From assembly GCA_035626815.1 (NCBI GenBank), contig DASPMY010000012.1:62001-126000 (forward strand): a DNA stretch of 64,000 nucleotides, written 5' to 3'. Positions within the stretch are counted from its first letter, which is position 1. The number at the start of each line of letters is the position of its first letter. The translations under genes were made by a program, and so were the position numbers. Under the pieces are notes generated by a model. It was not told where the DNA came from. It did not search any database and saw only the letters and a list, made by a program, of their open reading frames with translations. Below are positions 41,271 through 49,919 of the stretch, piece by piece. This stretch comes from Croceibacterium_A sp035626815. Its GTDB lineage: Bacteria > Pseudomonadota > Alphaproteobacteria > Sphingomonadales > Sphingomonadaceae.

Positions 41271-42546
41271 CCCCGAGGCGCGGAGCTGGCTGGCTTCGGC
41301 TCAGGATCATCCCGAGTTCCCCGTCCAGAACCTGCCGCTCGGCGTGTTCTCGCCCGCCGATGGCAGGCCACGAGGAGGCGTGGCAATCGGCGACTCCATC
41401 CTCGATCTGGCCGGCGTCGCGCCGCTGCTCGACGGGGGCGCGCGCGAGGCGGCGCTGCTCGCCGGCGGCGCGGTGCTCAATCCGCTGCTTGGAGCCGGGC
41501 GCGTGCCGCTGCGCGCCCTCAGGCGCGGCCTATTCGCGCTCCTGACCGAGCCAGCGCGCCAGGCCGAGGTCCGGCCGCACCTCTACCCGGCCCCCGAGTG
41601 CCGTGTGCACCTGCCGGTCGCGATCGGCGACTACACCGACTTCTACGCCGGCATCCACCATGCGGTGACCGTCGGCAGCTTGTTCCGGCCCGACAACCCG
41701 CTGCTGCCGAATTACAAGCACGTCCCGATCGGCTATCACGGCCGCGCCTCGTCGGTGCGCGTCTCGGGCGGTGAAGTGGTCAGGCCGAACGGTCAGACCA
41801 AGGCGCCCGATGCCGAGGCGCCGCGCTTCGGCCCGTCCGCGAGGCTCGACTACGAGCTCGAGATGGCGATCTGGGTCGGCACCGGAAACGCTCTCGGCGA
41901 ACCGGTGCCGATCGCCGAAGCGGCCGAGCACATCGCCGGCCTGTCGCTCCTCAACGACTGGTCCGCGCGCGACATCCAGGCGTGGGAATACCAGCCGCTC
42001 GGCCCGTTCCTGGCCAAGAGCTTCCACACCACAGTGTCTCCGTGGATCGTCACCCTCGACGCGCTGGCGCCCTATCGCACCGCCCAGCCCGCGCGAGCGC
42101 AGGGCGACCCGGAGCCCCTTCCTTACCTTTTCGCCGCCCATGACCAGGATGCCGGCGCCTTCAACCTGACGATGGACGTCCACCTCTCGACCGCGAGGAT
42201 GCGCGGCGATGGCCAGGAGCCGTTTCGGCTCAGCCGCGGACGGATGACCTCGATGTACTGGACCGCGGCGCAACTGCTCACGCATCATGCGTCGAACGGC
42301 TGCAACTTGCGGCCGGGCGACTTGCTCGGCACCGGCACGCTGTCGGGCGAGGGGCGCGAGAGCATGGGCAGCCTGCTCGAGCTGAGCGGTGGGGGCAAGC
42401 AACCGGTCGAGCTCGGCAACGGGGAAACGCGCACCTTCCTGGAGGACGGCGACGAGGTGATCATCACGGCCTTTGCCGAGGCCGAAGGCTTCGTCCGCCT
42501 CGGCTTCGGCGAGTGCCGCGCCCGCATCGCCCCCGCGCCGCTATGA
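41251..42546 (+). CDS. fahA: Fumarylacetoacetase
   Basis: 431 residues, full length. Motifs are DYTDFYAGIHHA (metal Asp and active-site His), LPIGYHGRASS, YELEMAIWVG, LNDWSARDIQAWEYQPLGPF with the catalytic and metal residues, KSFHTTVSPW and GTGTLSG. It hydrolyses fumarylacetoacetate to fumarate and acetoacetate, the last step of tyrosine catabolism. The GTG at 41251 has AAGGAG ten bases upstream and overlaps the VOC gene by 20 bp. maiA (maleylacetoacetate isomerase) is not seen nearby. Confidence 0.95.
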   Translation: MIDQTHDPEARSWLASAQDHPEFPVQNLPLGVFSPADGRPRGGVAIGDSILDLAGVAPLLDGGAREAALLAGGAVLNPLLGAGRVPLRALRRGLFALLTEPARQAEVRPHLYPAPECRVHLPVAIGDYTDFYAGIHHAVTVGSLFRPDNPLLPNYKHVPIGYHGRASSVRVSGGEVVRPNGQTKAPDAEAPRFGPSARLDYELEMAIWVGTGNALGEPVPIAEAAEHIAGLSLLNDWSARDIQAWEYQPLGPFLAKSFHTTVSPWIVTLDALAPYRTAQPARAQGDPEPLPYLFAAHDQDAGAFNLTMDVHLSTARMRGDGQEPFRLSRGRMTSMYWTAAQLLTHHASNGCNLRPGDLLGTGTLSGEGRESMGSLLELSGGGKQPVELGNGETRTFLEDGDEVIITAFAEAEGFVRLGFGECRARIAPAPL

Positions 42547-42607
42547 CGGATGCGCGGGGAACGCCGCCCCGCTGCAGGCGTTGACCAGCGGCCCGGGAGG
42601 GTTGCTT

Positions 42608-45538
42608 GTGCCGAATAGCGCGCCGATCATCGAGAACCTGAACGGCGATGGCGTCACTTATGACGCCGCGCCGATCCGGCTCGACGCCCTTGCCGACAGC
42701 GCCATCAGCGATCCCGATCCGTTCGGCTTCGAGGTCGTTCGCGTCGGCGCGGGTCTCGCGGGCGGGCCCCTGTTTACGCTCGAGGTGCCCGACGGCTCGG
42801 GGCGGATGTATGTGGTCGAGAAGAGCGGCACGATCCGCATCCTCGATCCGGCCACGGGGACGATCGCCGCGACGCCGTTCCTCAGCGTCGCCGGCGAGGT
42901 CGCGACATCGGGCGAGCAGGGCCTGCTCGGCTTCGCGCTCAGCCCGGACTTCGCCACTAGCGGCGCGTTCTACATCTACATGACCAACACCAGCGGCGAC
43001 AACGAGGTCCGCCGCTACAGCATCCTGCCCGGCAACATGAACCAGGCGGACCCGACGACCGCCGATCGCATCCTGCTCCTGCCCCACCCCGGCGCGACCA
43101 ACCACAACGCCGGGTGGATCGACTTCGGGCCGGACAACCTGCTCTACATCCCGACCGGAGACGGCGCGGTCGGGGCCAATGCGCAGTCGCTGAGCAGCCC
43201 GCTCGGCAAGGTGCTGCGGATTGACCCGAGCTCGGACGCCTTTCCGGCCGATCCCGACCGCGACTATGCCATCCCCGCCGGCAATCCCTATGCCGGGGCG
43301 ATTGCGGGCCTCGACGAGATCTGGGCCTCGGGCCTCAGGAACCCGTTCCGGGCCAGCTTCGACACCCTCACCGGCAACCTGTGGATCGGCGACGTCGGCG
43401 AGGGCACCCTCGAGGAGATAAACCTTGCGCCCGCCGGGCAGGCGGGCCTCAATTTCGGCTGGAATCTGCAAGAGGGGACCTCCGGCGCCAACAACGCCGC
43501 GTTCACCCGCCCGGTTGCCGAATACGGCCACGGGAGCGGCCCCTTCCAGGGCAATTCGATCACCGGCGGCCTGGTCTATCGCGGGCCGATCGCCGGGCTC
43601 GACGGACAATACGTGTTTGCCGACTTCTTCGATGAGCTGTGGTCGGTGCCGGTGGGCTCGCTGGTCCAGGGCACGACTTTGCCGAGCAGCGGCTTCACGC
43701 TGCGCGACACCGCCTTCACGCCGAACATCGGCACCATCAACCAGATCACCAGCTTTGCCACCGACGCGGCGGGCAATCTCTACATCACCGACCTCGGGGG
43801 CGAGATCTTCCGCGTCCAGCCGTCGGCCACGCCCAACTTCGCCGGCGGAAGCCTGACGGTGGAGATCGGCGCGGGGGAAGTGCCGGGCGAGGACCGGCTC
43901 GGGTTTGCCGCCGGGACGGTCGCGACCTCGAACGGCACCAATTTCGGCAGCCAGATCAGCGTCGGCGGGGTGCCGGTCGGGACGATCGCGCCCGGCTGCA
44001 CCGGGGCGAACGGCGAGCCGCTCGTCGTCCTGTTCAGCAGCGGCGCGACGCAGGCGACGATTGGGGCGCTCGTCCAGGCGATCACCTATTCGAACGCCTC
44101 CGCCACCCCAACGCCCGGCACGCGCTCGGTCGCCATCCGGCTGAACGACGGAGCGGGCACCGGCGCGGGCGGCCAGGATACGACCATCGTCACGACCGCG
44201 GTCGCCGTTTCAGCCGGCCTAGGCGGCGAGCTGAACGGCACGCCCGACGACGACGTGCTGGTCGGCGGGGTCGGCGGCGACACCCTCGACGGGCTGGCAG
44301 GCAGCGACCGGCTGTTCGGCGCCGGCGGGAGCGACACGCTCAGCGGCGGCGACGGCGACGACATTCTCGACACCGGCACCGGTACCGACACCCTTCATGG
44401 CAATGGCGGCAACGACGGGTTCTACTTCGGCGCGAATCTCGACGCCGGCGACCAGGTCGACGGCGGGGCCGGAACGATCGACCAGGTCGGGTTGCAGGGC
44501 GACTACTCGGTGGGGCTGACGCTGGGGGCCGGCAGCCTGATCAACACGGAGATGCTGGTGCTGCTGCCGGGCAGCGACACGCGGTTCGGCGACCCGGGCA
44601 CCAACGTCTACAGCTACAACCTGACGACGTCCGACGCGAACGTCGTCGGCGGCCAGAATTTCATCGTCAGCTTCAACACCCTGCGCGCGGGCGAGAACGT
44701 GACCTTCAACGGCGCCGCCGAGACCGACGGCACGTTCCTGACCTTCGGTGGATTCGGCAACGACCGCCTGACCGGCGGCGCGGGCGACGACGGGTTCTAC
44801 TTCGGCCTCGACCGCTTCGGATCGGGTGACGCGCTCGATGGCCGCGGCGGCAGCCTGGACCAGCTCGGGCTGCAAGGCGACTATGCCGGCGCCAACGCCG
44901 TCGTGTTCGGAGCGGGCCAGCTCGGCGGCGTCGAGATGATCGTGTGCCTGACCGCGGCCGACGCGCGCTTCAACGGCAACCAGGCTCTGCTGTTCAGCTA
45001 CGACCTGACGATGAACGAGGGCAACCTCGCCAACGGCCAGCTGCTGATGATCAGCGCCAACACGCTGGTCGCCGGCGAGAGCCTGGCCTTCGACGGCTCG
45101 GCCGAGACGGACGGCGGGCGCTACACCGTTTTCTCGGGCGGGGGCGACGACACGCTGGTCGGCAGCGCCGGGGCCGACACGTTCTTCGGCGCGGCCGGCG
45201 CCGACCGGCTCACCGGCGGCGGGGGCGACGACACCTTCGCCTATGTCAGCCAGGCGCACTCCACGTCTGCCGCGCGCGACACCATCCTCGACTTCACCGC
45301 CGGCGACACCATCGACTTGCGCGCGATCGACGCCATCGCCGACGGCGCCGACGACGCCTTCAGCTTCATCGGCGCGGCGGCATTCGGCCACACCGCCGGG
45401 CAGCTGCGCGCCGTGCTCCAGGGCGGCGCCGACTGGCTCGTCGAGGGGGACGTCAACGGCGACGGCGCGGCGGACTTCGCGCTGCTCGTCACCGTCACAG
45501 GCGGCCATGCGATGGGCGGCGGGGACTTCCTGCTGTGA
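42608..45538 (+). CDS. RTX protein with a sugar-dehydrogenase-like beta-propeller inserted in a cadherin-like domain
   Basis: 976 residues, no Sec signal. Residues 1-38 (NSAPIIENLNGDG...ISDPDP) look like the first strands of a cadherin-like repeat. Residues about 39-408 are a PQQ/GDH-type six-bladed propeller (GLLGFALSPDFATSG, NHNAGWIDFGPDNLLYIPTGDG, EIWASGLRNPFR, GLNFGWNLQEG). The cadherin-like domain then resumes (PNFAGGSLTVEIGAG...AITYSNASA). RTX repeats follow, then the same duplicated C-terminal module as the two RTX proteases, ending GGGDFLL. The GTG at 42608 is preceded by GGGAGG with 7-nt spacing; an open frame upstream overlaps fahA and is rejected. Probably a type I secreted extracellular enzyme acting on sugars. 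Confidence 0.9.
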   Translation: MPNSAPIIENLNGDGVTYDAAPIRLDALADSAISDPDPFGFEVVRVGAGLAGGPLFTLEVPDGSGRMYVVEKSGTIRILDPATGTIAATPFLSVAGEVATSGEQGLLGFALSPDFATSGAFYIYMTNTSGDNEVRRYSILPGNMNQADPTTADRILLLPHPGATNHNAGWIDFGPDNLLYIPTGDGAVGANAQSLSSPLGKVLRIDPSSDAFPADPDRDYAIPAGNPYAGAIAGLDEIWASGLRNPFRASFDTLTGNLWIGDVGEGTLEEINLAPAGQAGLNFGWNLQEGTSGANNAAFTRPVAEYGHGSGPFQGNSITGGLVYRGPIAGLDGQYVFADFFDELWSVPVGSLVQGTTLPSSGFTLRDTAFTPNIGTINQITSFATDAAGNLYITDLGGEIFRVQPSATPNFAGGSLTVEIGAGEVPGEDRLGFAAGTVATSNGTNFGSQISVGGVPVGTIAPGCTGANGEPLVVLFSSGATQATIGALVQAITYSNASATPTPGTRSVAIRLNDGAGTGAGGQDTTIVTTAVAVSAGLGGELNGTPDDDVLVGGVGGDTLDGLAGSDRLFGAGGSDTLSGGDGDDILDTGTGTDTLHGNGGNDGFYFGANLDAGDQVDGGAGTIDQVGLQGDYSVGLTLGAGSLINTEMLVLLPGSDTRFGDPGTNVYSYNLTTSDANVVGGQNFIVSFNTLRAGENVTFNGAAETDGTFLTFGGFGNDRLTGGAGDDGFYFGLDRFGSGDALDGRGGSLDQLGLQGDYAGANAVVFGAGQLGGVEMIVCLTAADARFNGNQALLFSYDLTMNEGNLANGQLLMISANTLVAGESLAFDGSAETDGGRYTVFSGGGDDTLVGSAGADTFFGAAGADRLTGGGGDDTFAYVSQAHSTSAARDTILDFTAGDTIDLRAIDAIADGADDAFSFIGAAAFGHTAGQLRAVLQGGADWLVEGDVNGDGAADFALLVTVTGGHAMGGGDFLL

Positions 45539-45678
45539 AGGATCAGCGCCGAGCCCGCGGGCCGCGCCGCGGTGCCGCAGCCGGGCACGACGACACCGGT
45601 TGGGTGACCGGCCGGGCGCCCTGACGTGGCGCCGCCTCAAGCGGGGCCGTCAGCGGAGCCCATGGCTCCAGGGCTAAG

Positions 45679-45769
45679 TGGCGGAGCGGGTGGGATTCGA
45701 ACCCACGATACGCTTGTGACGTATACACACTTTCCAGGCGTGCGCCTTCGACCACTCGGCCACCGCTCC
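45679..45769 (-). tRNA. tRNA-Ser (GGA)
   Basis: Read on the minus strand, GGAGCGG pairs with CCGCTCC to form the acceptor stem, followed by G and an encoded CCA (at 45679-45681). The D-arm has GCCGAGTGG, the anticodon loop is CTGGAAA with anticodon GGA, a long variable arm is present as in all serine tRNAs, and the T-arm is GGGTTCGAATCCC. The rest of the 310-bp gap (45539-45848) shows only a small dyad, GGAGCC-CAT-GGCTCC at 45654-45668, just past the tRNA 3' end. Confidence 0.97.
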
Positions 45770-45848
45770 GCATGCCTGACGGCGAGCGGCGCAGGTAGCG
45801 AGCGCGCCGCGGGATGACAAGCCGGGCGGCAGACCCTAACGCACCGGC

Positions 45849-46253
45849 ATGACCCGCCCGATCGGCCTGGCCCCGTCCGCCGACGAAATCGAGGCGCTCG
45901 CGCGCGCGGCGCTGGCGCGGCTGCCCGAGCAATTTCACGCCCATCTCGGCGCGGTGGTGCTGCGGGTCGAGGAGTTCGCCGACGAGGCGCTGCTCGCCGA
46001 GCTGGGCATCGCGGACCCGTTCGACCTGACCGGGGTCTACGAAGGCCTGCCGCTGCACGAGAAGTCGATCGAGCACTCGGGCGCCCTGCCCGACCGCATC
46101 CGGCTGTTCCGCGCCCCGATCCTCGACGAATGGATCGCGCGCGGCGACGAGAGCCTCGAAACGCTCGTCGCGCACGTGCTGGTCCACGAGGTCGGGCACC
46201 ATTTCGGCCTGAGCGACGAGGCGATGCACGCGCTCGAGGATGAGGTCGGATAA
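45849..46253 (+). CDS. Small zincin-like metallopeptidase
   Basis: 134 residues. The zinc motif HEVGHHFGLSD lies near the C-terminus, after LDEWIARGDESLETLVAHVLV. The N-terminal part (APSADEIEALARAALARLP and VVLRVEEFADEALLAELG) matches the small single-domain metallopeptidase family formerly called DUF1025. Role in the cell is unknown; no signal peptide is present. The stop codon forms part of a 15-bp hairpin that probably ends the transcript. Confidence 0.88.
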   Translation: MTRPIGLAPSADEIEALARAALARLPEQFHAHLGAVVLRVEEFADEALLAELGIADPFDLTGVYEGLPLHEKSIEHSGALPDRIRLFRAPILDEWIARGDESLETLVAHVLVHEVGHHFGLSDEAMHALEDEVG

Positions 46254-46282
46254 TCCTCCCCGAGCACGCTCGGGGAGGATTA
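46251..46282. terminator. Long hairpin after the metallopeptidase gene (repeat-family terminator)
   Basis: Fifteen perfectly paired bases, TAATCCTCCCCGAGC and GCTCGGGGAGGATTA, enclose a two-base loop; the left arm includes the stop codon. It is followed by TGCCTTTG, a poor U-tract. The inner 11 bp of each arm are identical to the hairpin inside gcvPB (37939-37962), so this is a dispersed repeat that may also act as a terminator. Confidence 0.6.
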
Positions 46283-46321
46283 TGCCTTTGCGCACGATCG
46301 GCTCGCTGGCAAACCGCCCGC

Positions 46322-47314
46322 ATGAGGAAGACCATCGCCATCGCGGCCCTCGCCGCCTTCGCCCTCGCCGCCCCGCTCTCCGGGCAGGATATGCCCGAAC
46401 CGCCCACCCCCGCCTCCATCGTCGCCGCCGCGCCGGCTTCCGATTGGCGAGCGATCGACCCGGCGGACCTGCTGGTGATGACTCTCGCCGCCGACGCGGG
46501 CGGCAACCCGCGCCAGGTGGTGGTCCAGCTCCTGCCGGCGCCGTTCAGCCAGAGCTGGGTCGGCAACATCCGCACCTTGGCCAAGGCGCACTGGTGGGAC
46601 GGCACCAGCGTCTACCGCGTGGTCGACAACTGGGTCGCGCAATGGGGCGACGGCGAGGACGACGAGGCCAAGGCCAAGCCGCTGCCCGAGGGGATGCGGG
46701 TGGTGGCGGAGAGCGAGTACACGGTGCCGATGTCCTGCGAAGTATATCTGTTCGAAGGCAAGGTGATCGAGGACAGGTGTATTCCGGAGTTCAACGCCAT
46801 CGAGGCGGTGGACGCCTACGTAATGAGCGGACAAACCGGCTTCACGGCAGGCTGGCCGGTGGCAATGAAGCTGGAGCCCGAGGGCAACCGCGTCTGGCCG
46901 GTCCACTGCTACGGCTCCGTCGGCGTCGCGCGCAATCTCTCCCCCGACACCGGCACCGGCGCCGAGCTTTACGCCGTGATCGGCCACGCGCCGCGAGCGC
47001 TCGACCGCAACATCGCCGTGGTAGGCCGGGTGATCGAGGGGATCGAGCACCTCTCGACGCTGCCGCGCGGCAAGGGCGACGCCGGAGTTTACGACGATCC
47101 CGCGCTGCGGGTGCCGATCGTCTCGGTGCGGCTCGGCAACGAGGTCGGGCAATTGCCGCAGCCTCAATACGAATACCTCGCCAGCGACAGCGCCAGCTTC
47201 GCCGAGTACGTCCGCGTCCGCGCCAACCGCAACGATCCGTTCTACAAGGTTCCGGCCGGCGGGGTCGACGTGTGCAACGTGCAGGTGCCGATCCGCCGGG
47301 TGCCGTCCGAGTGA
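46322..47314 (+). CDS. Exported cyclophilin-type peptidylprolyl isomerase
   Basis: 330 residues with a signal peptide (about 1-21). The segment WWDGTSVYRVVDNWVAQWGD corresponds to the cyclophilin active-site strand (usually F-HRVI-FM-QGGD), and VIGHAPRALDRNIAVVGRVIEGIEHLSTLPRG corresponds to the LD-FTVFG-V--G motif, so the fold is present. The central part contains an insertion of about 60 residues with a Cys pair (SCEVYLFEGKVIEDRC). Several catalytic positions of ordinary cyclophilins are altered (Tyr for Phe, Trp for Gly), so activity is uncertain. It probably helps fold periplasmic proteins. Confidence 0.85.
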   Translation: MRKTIAIAALAAFALAAPLSGQDMPEPPTPASIVAAAPASDWRAIDPADLLVMTLAADAGGNPRQVVVQLLPAPFSQSWVGNIRTLAKAHWWDGTSVYRVVDNWVAQWGDGEDDEAKAKPLPEGMRVVAESEYTVPMSCEVYLFEGKVIEDRCIPEFNAIEAVDAYVMSGQTGFTAGWPVAMKLEPEGNRVWPVHCYGSVGVARNLSPDTGTGAELYAVIGHAPRALDRNIAVVGRVIEGIEHLSTLPRGKGDAGVYDDPALRVPIVSVRLGNEVGQLPQPQYEYLASDSASFAEYVRVRANRNDPFYKVPAGGVDVCNVQVPIRRVPSE

Positions 47315-47628
47315 CCACGCTCGCCTTCGCCGGTCCGCTCAAGACGATCGTGATCGAGGAAGGCTACGCGCCGATGGGCTTCCTGCGCATCCCGCCCGAG
47401 ACCGCCGAGGCGATTGTCGCGCACGCGCTCCAGCGGCGGCTCGACCTGGGCAAGCGGCGCGGGTTCGGCTCGGTCAAGGTGACCGTGACGCTCGGCGAGA
47501 GCCGCTGGCAGACCTCGCTGTTCCCCAACAAGGACGGCAGCTGGTTCCTGCCGATCAAGGCCCCGGTGCGCCGGGCCGAAGGGATCGCCGAGGGCGACCA
47601 GGTCGCGGTCGAGCTCGAATTGCACTGA
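47311..47628 (+). CDS. DUF1905 family protein
   Basis: 105 residues, no signal peptide. The pattern FRIPPE-type strand followed by KRRGFGSVKVTVTLGESRWQTSLFPNKDGSWFLPIKAPVRRAEGIAEGDQVAVELEL is the DUF1905 beta-barrel, seen alone or fused to YdeI-like domains. Function unknown. The GTG start overlaps the cyclophilin stop (GTGA), so the two are co-translated. The following 117 bp, between this gene and the convergent rsh gene, show no clear terminator. Confidence 0.88.
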   Translation: MTTLAFAGPLKTIVIEEGYAPMGFLRIPPETAEAIVAHALQRRLDLGKRRGFGSVKVTVTLGESRWQTSLFPNKDGSWFLPIKAPVRRAEGIAEGDQVAVELELH

Positions 47629-47745
47629 GATCGGTCCCTTTTGCCTTATGCCGTGAACCATATTAGTCCTGTTCTTCGTGGTAGTTGGACGACTGTGCCT
47701 ATGTCCTCCGACGTCGCCCTCGGTTCCGGCTCCGACGGGCCTCGG

Positions 47746-49827
47746 CTAGATCCGCTCGGCCTCGGCCACCGCGTCGCTGGCCCGCAAGGCGCTGAGGATG
47801 CGCGTCAGGTGCGCCAGGTCGTGCACCTCGAGGTCGACCTCGTAAGTATGGAACGGGTCGTCGAGCTGGGTCTGCTCGAGCGTGACCACGTTGGCGTGGC
47901 CCTTGGCGAAAATGCCGGCCATCTCGGCCAGCGTCCCGAGCCGGTGGTACAGCACCACTCTCAGCCGTCCGATGGCGCCCTGCGAGCGCTCGCCCCACGA
48001 GAGGTCGACCCAGTCGGCGTCGATCCCGCTGGCGAGCTCGAGGCAGTCGATCGCGTGGACCACCACCCCCTCGCCCTTGACCCTGAGGCCGACGATGCGG
48101 TCGCCCGGCACCGGGTGGCAGCATTCGGCGAGGGTGAAGCCCATCCCCGCGGTCAGCCCCTTGATCGAGATCGCCCGCGTCCGCCCCGGCTCCTCGGGCA
48201 TCTCGGCGGTGCTGCCGGGGACGAGCGCCTCCATCACCTCGCGGTCGGTGAGCTTGGCGGCGCCTATGGCGTACATCAGGTCGTCGTCGTCCTCGAGCCC
48301 GAGCCGCTCGACCGCCGCCAGGATCGCCTTCTTGCCGATCTTGGCCGGCAGGCGCTCGGCGATCTGGCCGAACAGCTCCCTGCCGATCGTCGCCACCTCG
48401 GCGAATTCCTTGGCCCGCACCGCGCGGCGGATCGAGGCCCGCGCCTTGCCGGTGACGACGAAGCCGAGCCACGACAGCTGCGGCTCGGCGTTGGCGCCCT
48501 TGATGATCTCGACCACGTCGCCGTTGCCGAGCACCGTGCGCAGCGGCATGTGCCGCCCGTTGATCTTGGCCCCGACGGTGCGCGCGCCGAGGTCGGTATG
48601 CACGGCGAAGGCGAAGTCCACCGGGGTCGCGCCCTTGGGCAGCTGGAACAGCGCGCCCTTGGGGGTGAAGGCGAAGATGCGGTCCTGGTAGATCGCCAGC
48701 CGGGTGTGCTCGAGCAGCTCCTCGGCGTCGTGGCTGGCGTCGACGATCTCGATCAGGTCGCGCAGCCAGCCGACCTGGCCGTCGGGCCGGTCGCCCTGCT
48801 TGTAGGCCCAGTGCGCGGCGAGCCCGAACTCGTTGAGGCGGTGCATCGCCTGCGTGCGGATCTGCACCTCGACGCGCATCGAGCTCTCGTAGATCAGCGT
48901 CGTGTGCAGGCTGCGGTAGCCGTTGGTCTTGGGCGTCGAGATGTAGTCCTTGAAGCGCCCGGGCACGAACTGCCACGCCTGGTGCAGCACGCCGAGCGCG
49001 CGGTAGCAGTCCTCGACGGTGTCGGTCAGCACGCGGAAGGCGAAGATGTCGGTCACTTGCTCGAACGGCATGTGGCGCTCGGCCATCTTCTTCCAGATCG
49101 AGAACGGGTGCTTCTCGCGGCCCCACACCTCGGCCTTGATCCCGGCCTGGGCGAGCGCCTGCTTGATCTGCAGCGCGATCGCGTCGACCTGGCCGTTCTC
49201 GGTGCTGCGCAGCTGCTCGAGCCGGCCGGTGATGGTGGCGTAAGCCTCGGGCTCGAGCTGCTCGAACGCGAGCAGCTGCATCTCGCGCATGTATTCGTAC
49301 ATCCCCACGCGCTCGGCCAGCGGGGCGTAGATGTCCATCGTCTCGCGGGCGATGCGGCGGCGCTTCTCCGGGCTCTTGATGAAGTGCAGCGTGCGCATGT
49401 TGTGCAGCCGGTCGGCGAGCTTGACCAGCAGCACGCGGATGTCCTCGCTCATCGCCAGGAAGAACTTGCGCAAGTTCTCCGCCGCGCGCTCGTCGTCGGG
49501 CATCTGCTCGAGCTTGCTGAGCTTGGTGACCCCGTCGACCAGCTTGGCGACGTCGGCGCCGAAGTTCTTCTCGATGTCCTCGATCGTCGTCAGCGTGTCC
49601 TCGACGGTGTCGTGGAGCAGCGCGGTGACGATCGTCTCCTGGTCGAGCTTGAGGTCGGTCATCAGGCCGGCGACCTCGACCGGGTGGCTGAAGTACGGGT
49701 CGCCGCTGGCGCGCTTCTGCGCGCCGTGCTTCTGCACCGTGTAGACGTAAGCGCGGTTGAGCAGCGCCTCGTCGGCCCCGGGCTCGTACGCCTTGACGCG
49801 TTCCACAAGTTCGTACTGGCGCAGCAT
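47746..49827 (-). CDS. rsh: Bifunctional (p)ppGpp synthetase/hydrolase (Rsh)
   Basis: 693 residues. Hydrolase domain: HD signature with His48 (FSHPVEVAG) and His72-Asp73 (LLHDTVEDT), intact. Synthetase domain: GREKHPFSIWKKM and NGYRSLHTTL, with the RxKD form of the specificity motif (GRFKDYIS), which is the form found in bifunctional enzymes rather than the ExDD of RelA. A TGS domain (IFAFTPKGALFQLPKGATPVDFAF) and a C-terminal ACT domain follow. It makes and degrades (p)ppGpp to control the stringent response; alphaproteobacteria typically have just this one. The ATG at 49825-49827 is favoured over one 42 bases upstream because family proteins begin MLRQYEL. Confidence 0.95.
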   Translation of the reverse strand: MLRQYELVERVKAYEPGADEALLNRAYVYTVQKHGAQKRASGDPYFSHPVEVAGLMTDLKLDQETIVTALLHDTVEDTLTTIEDIEKNFGADVAKLVDGVTKLSKLEQMPDDERAAENLRKFFLAMSEDIRVLLVKLADRLHNMRTLHFIKSPEKRRRIARETMDIYAPLAERVGMYEYMREMQLLAFEQLEPEAYATITGRLEQLRSTENGQVDAIALQIKQALAQAGIKAEVWGREKHPFSIWKKMAERHMPFEQVTDIFAFRVLTDTVEDCYRALGVLHQAWQFVPGRFKDYISTPKTNGYRSLHTTLIYESSMRVEVQIRTQAMHRLNEFGLAAHWAYKQGDRPDGQVGWLRDLIEIVDASHDAEELLEHTRLAIYQDRIFAFTPKGALFQLPKGATPVDFAFAVHTDLGARTVGAKINGRHMPLRTVLGNGDVVEIIKGANAEPQLSWLGFVVTGKARASIRRAVRAKEFAEVATIGRELFGQIAERLPAKIGKKAILAAVERLGLEDDDDLMYAIGAAKLTDREVMEALVPGSTAEMPEEPGRTRAISIKGLTAGMGFTLAECCHPVPGDRIVGLRVKGEGVVVHAIDCLELASGIDADWVDLSWGERSQGAIGRLRVVLYHRLGTLAEMAGIFAKGHANVVTLEQTQLDDPFHTYEVDLEVHDLAHLTRILSALRASDAVAEAERI

Positions 49828-49919
49828 TGACGCGAATGTGCGGTGCGGGCTGCCCGGCGGCAAGCGCAAAAGGCGTTACCGCGTTGCCGGACCGGGGCGA
49901 TGCCCTCTAAACTGCGGCG

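Noticed and set aside
42473..42607. N-terminal extension of the RTX/propeller protein
   Set aside because: It would overlap the end of fahA, is Ala/Ser-rich without family likeness, and a good GGGAGG site precedes the GTG at 42608.
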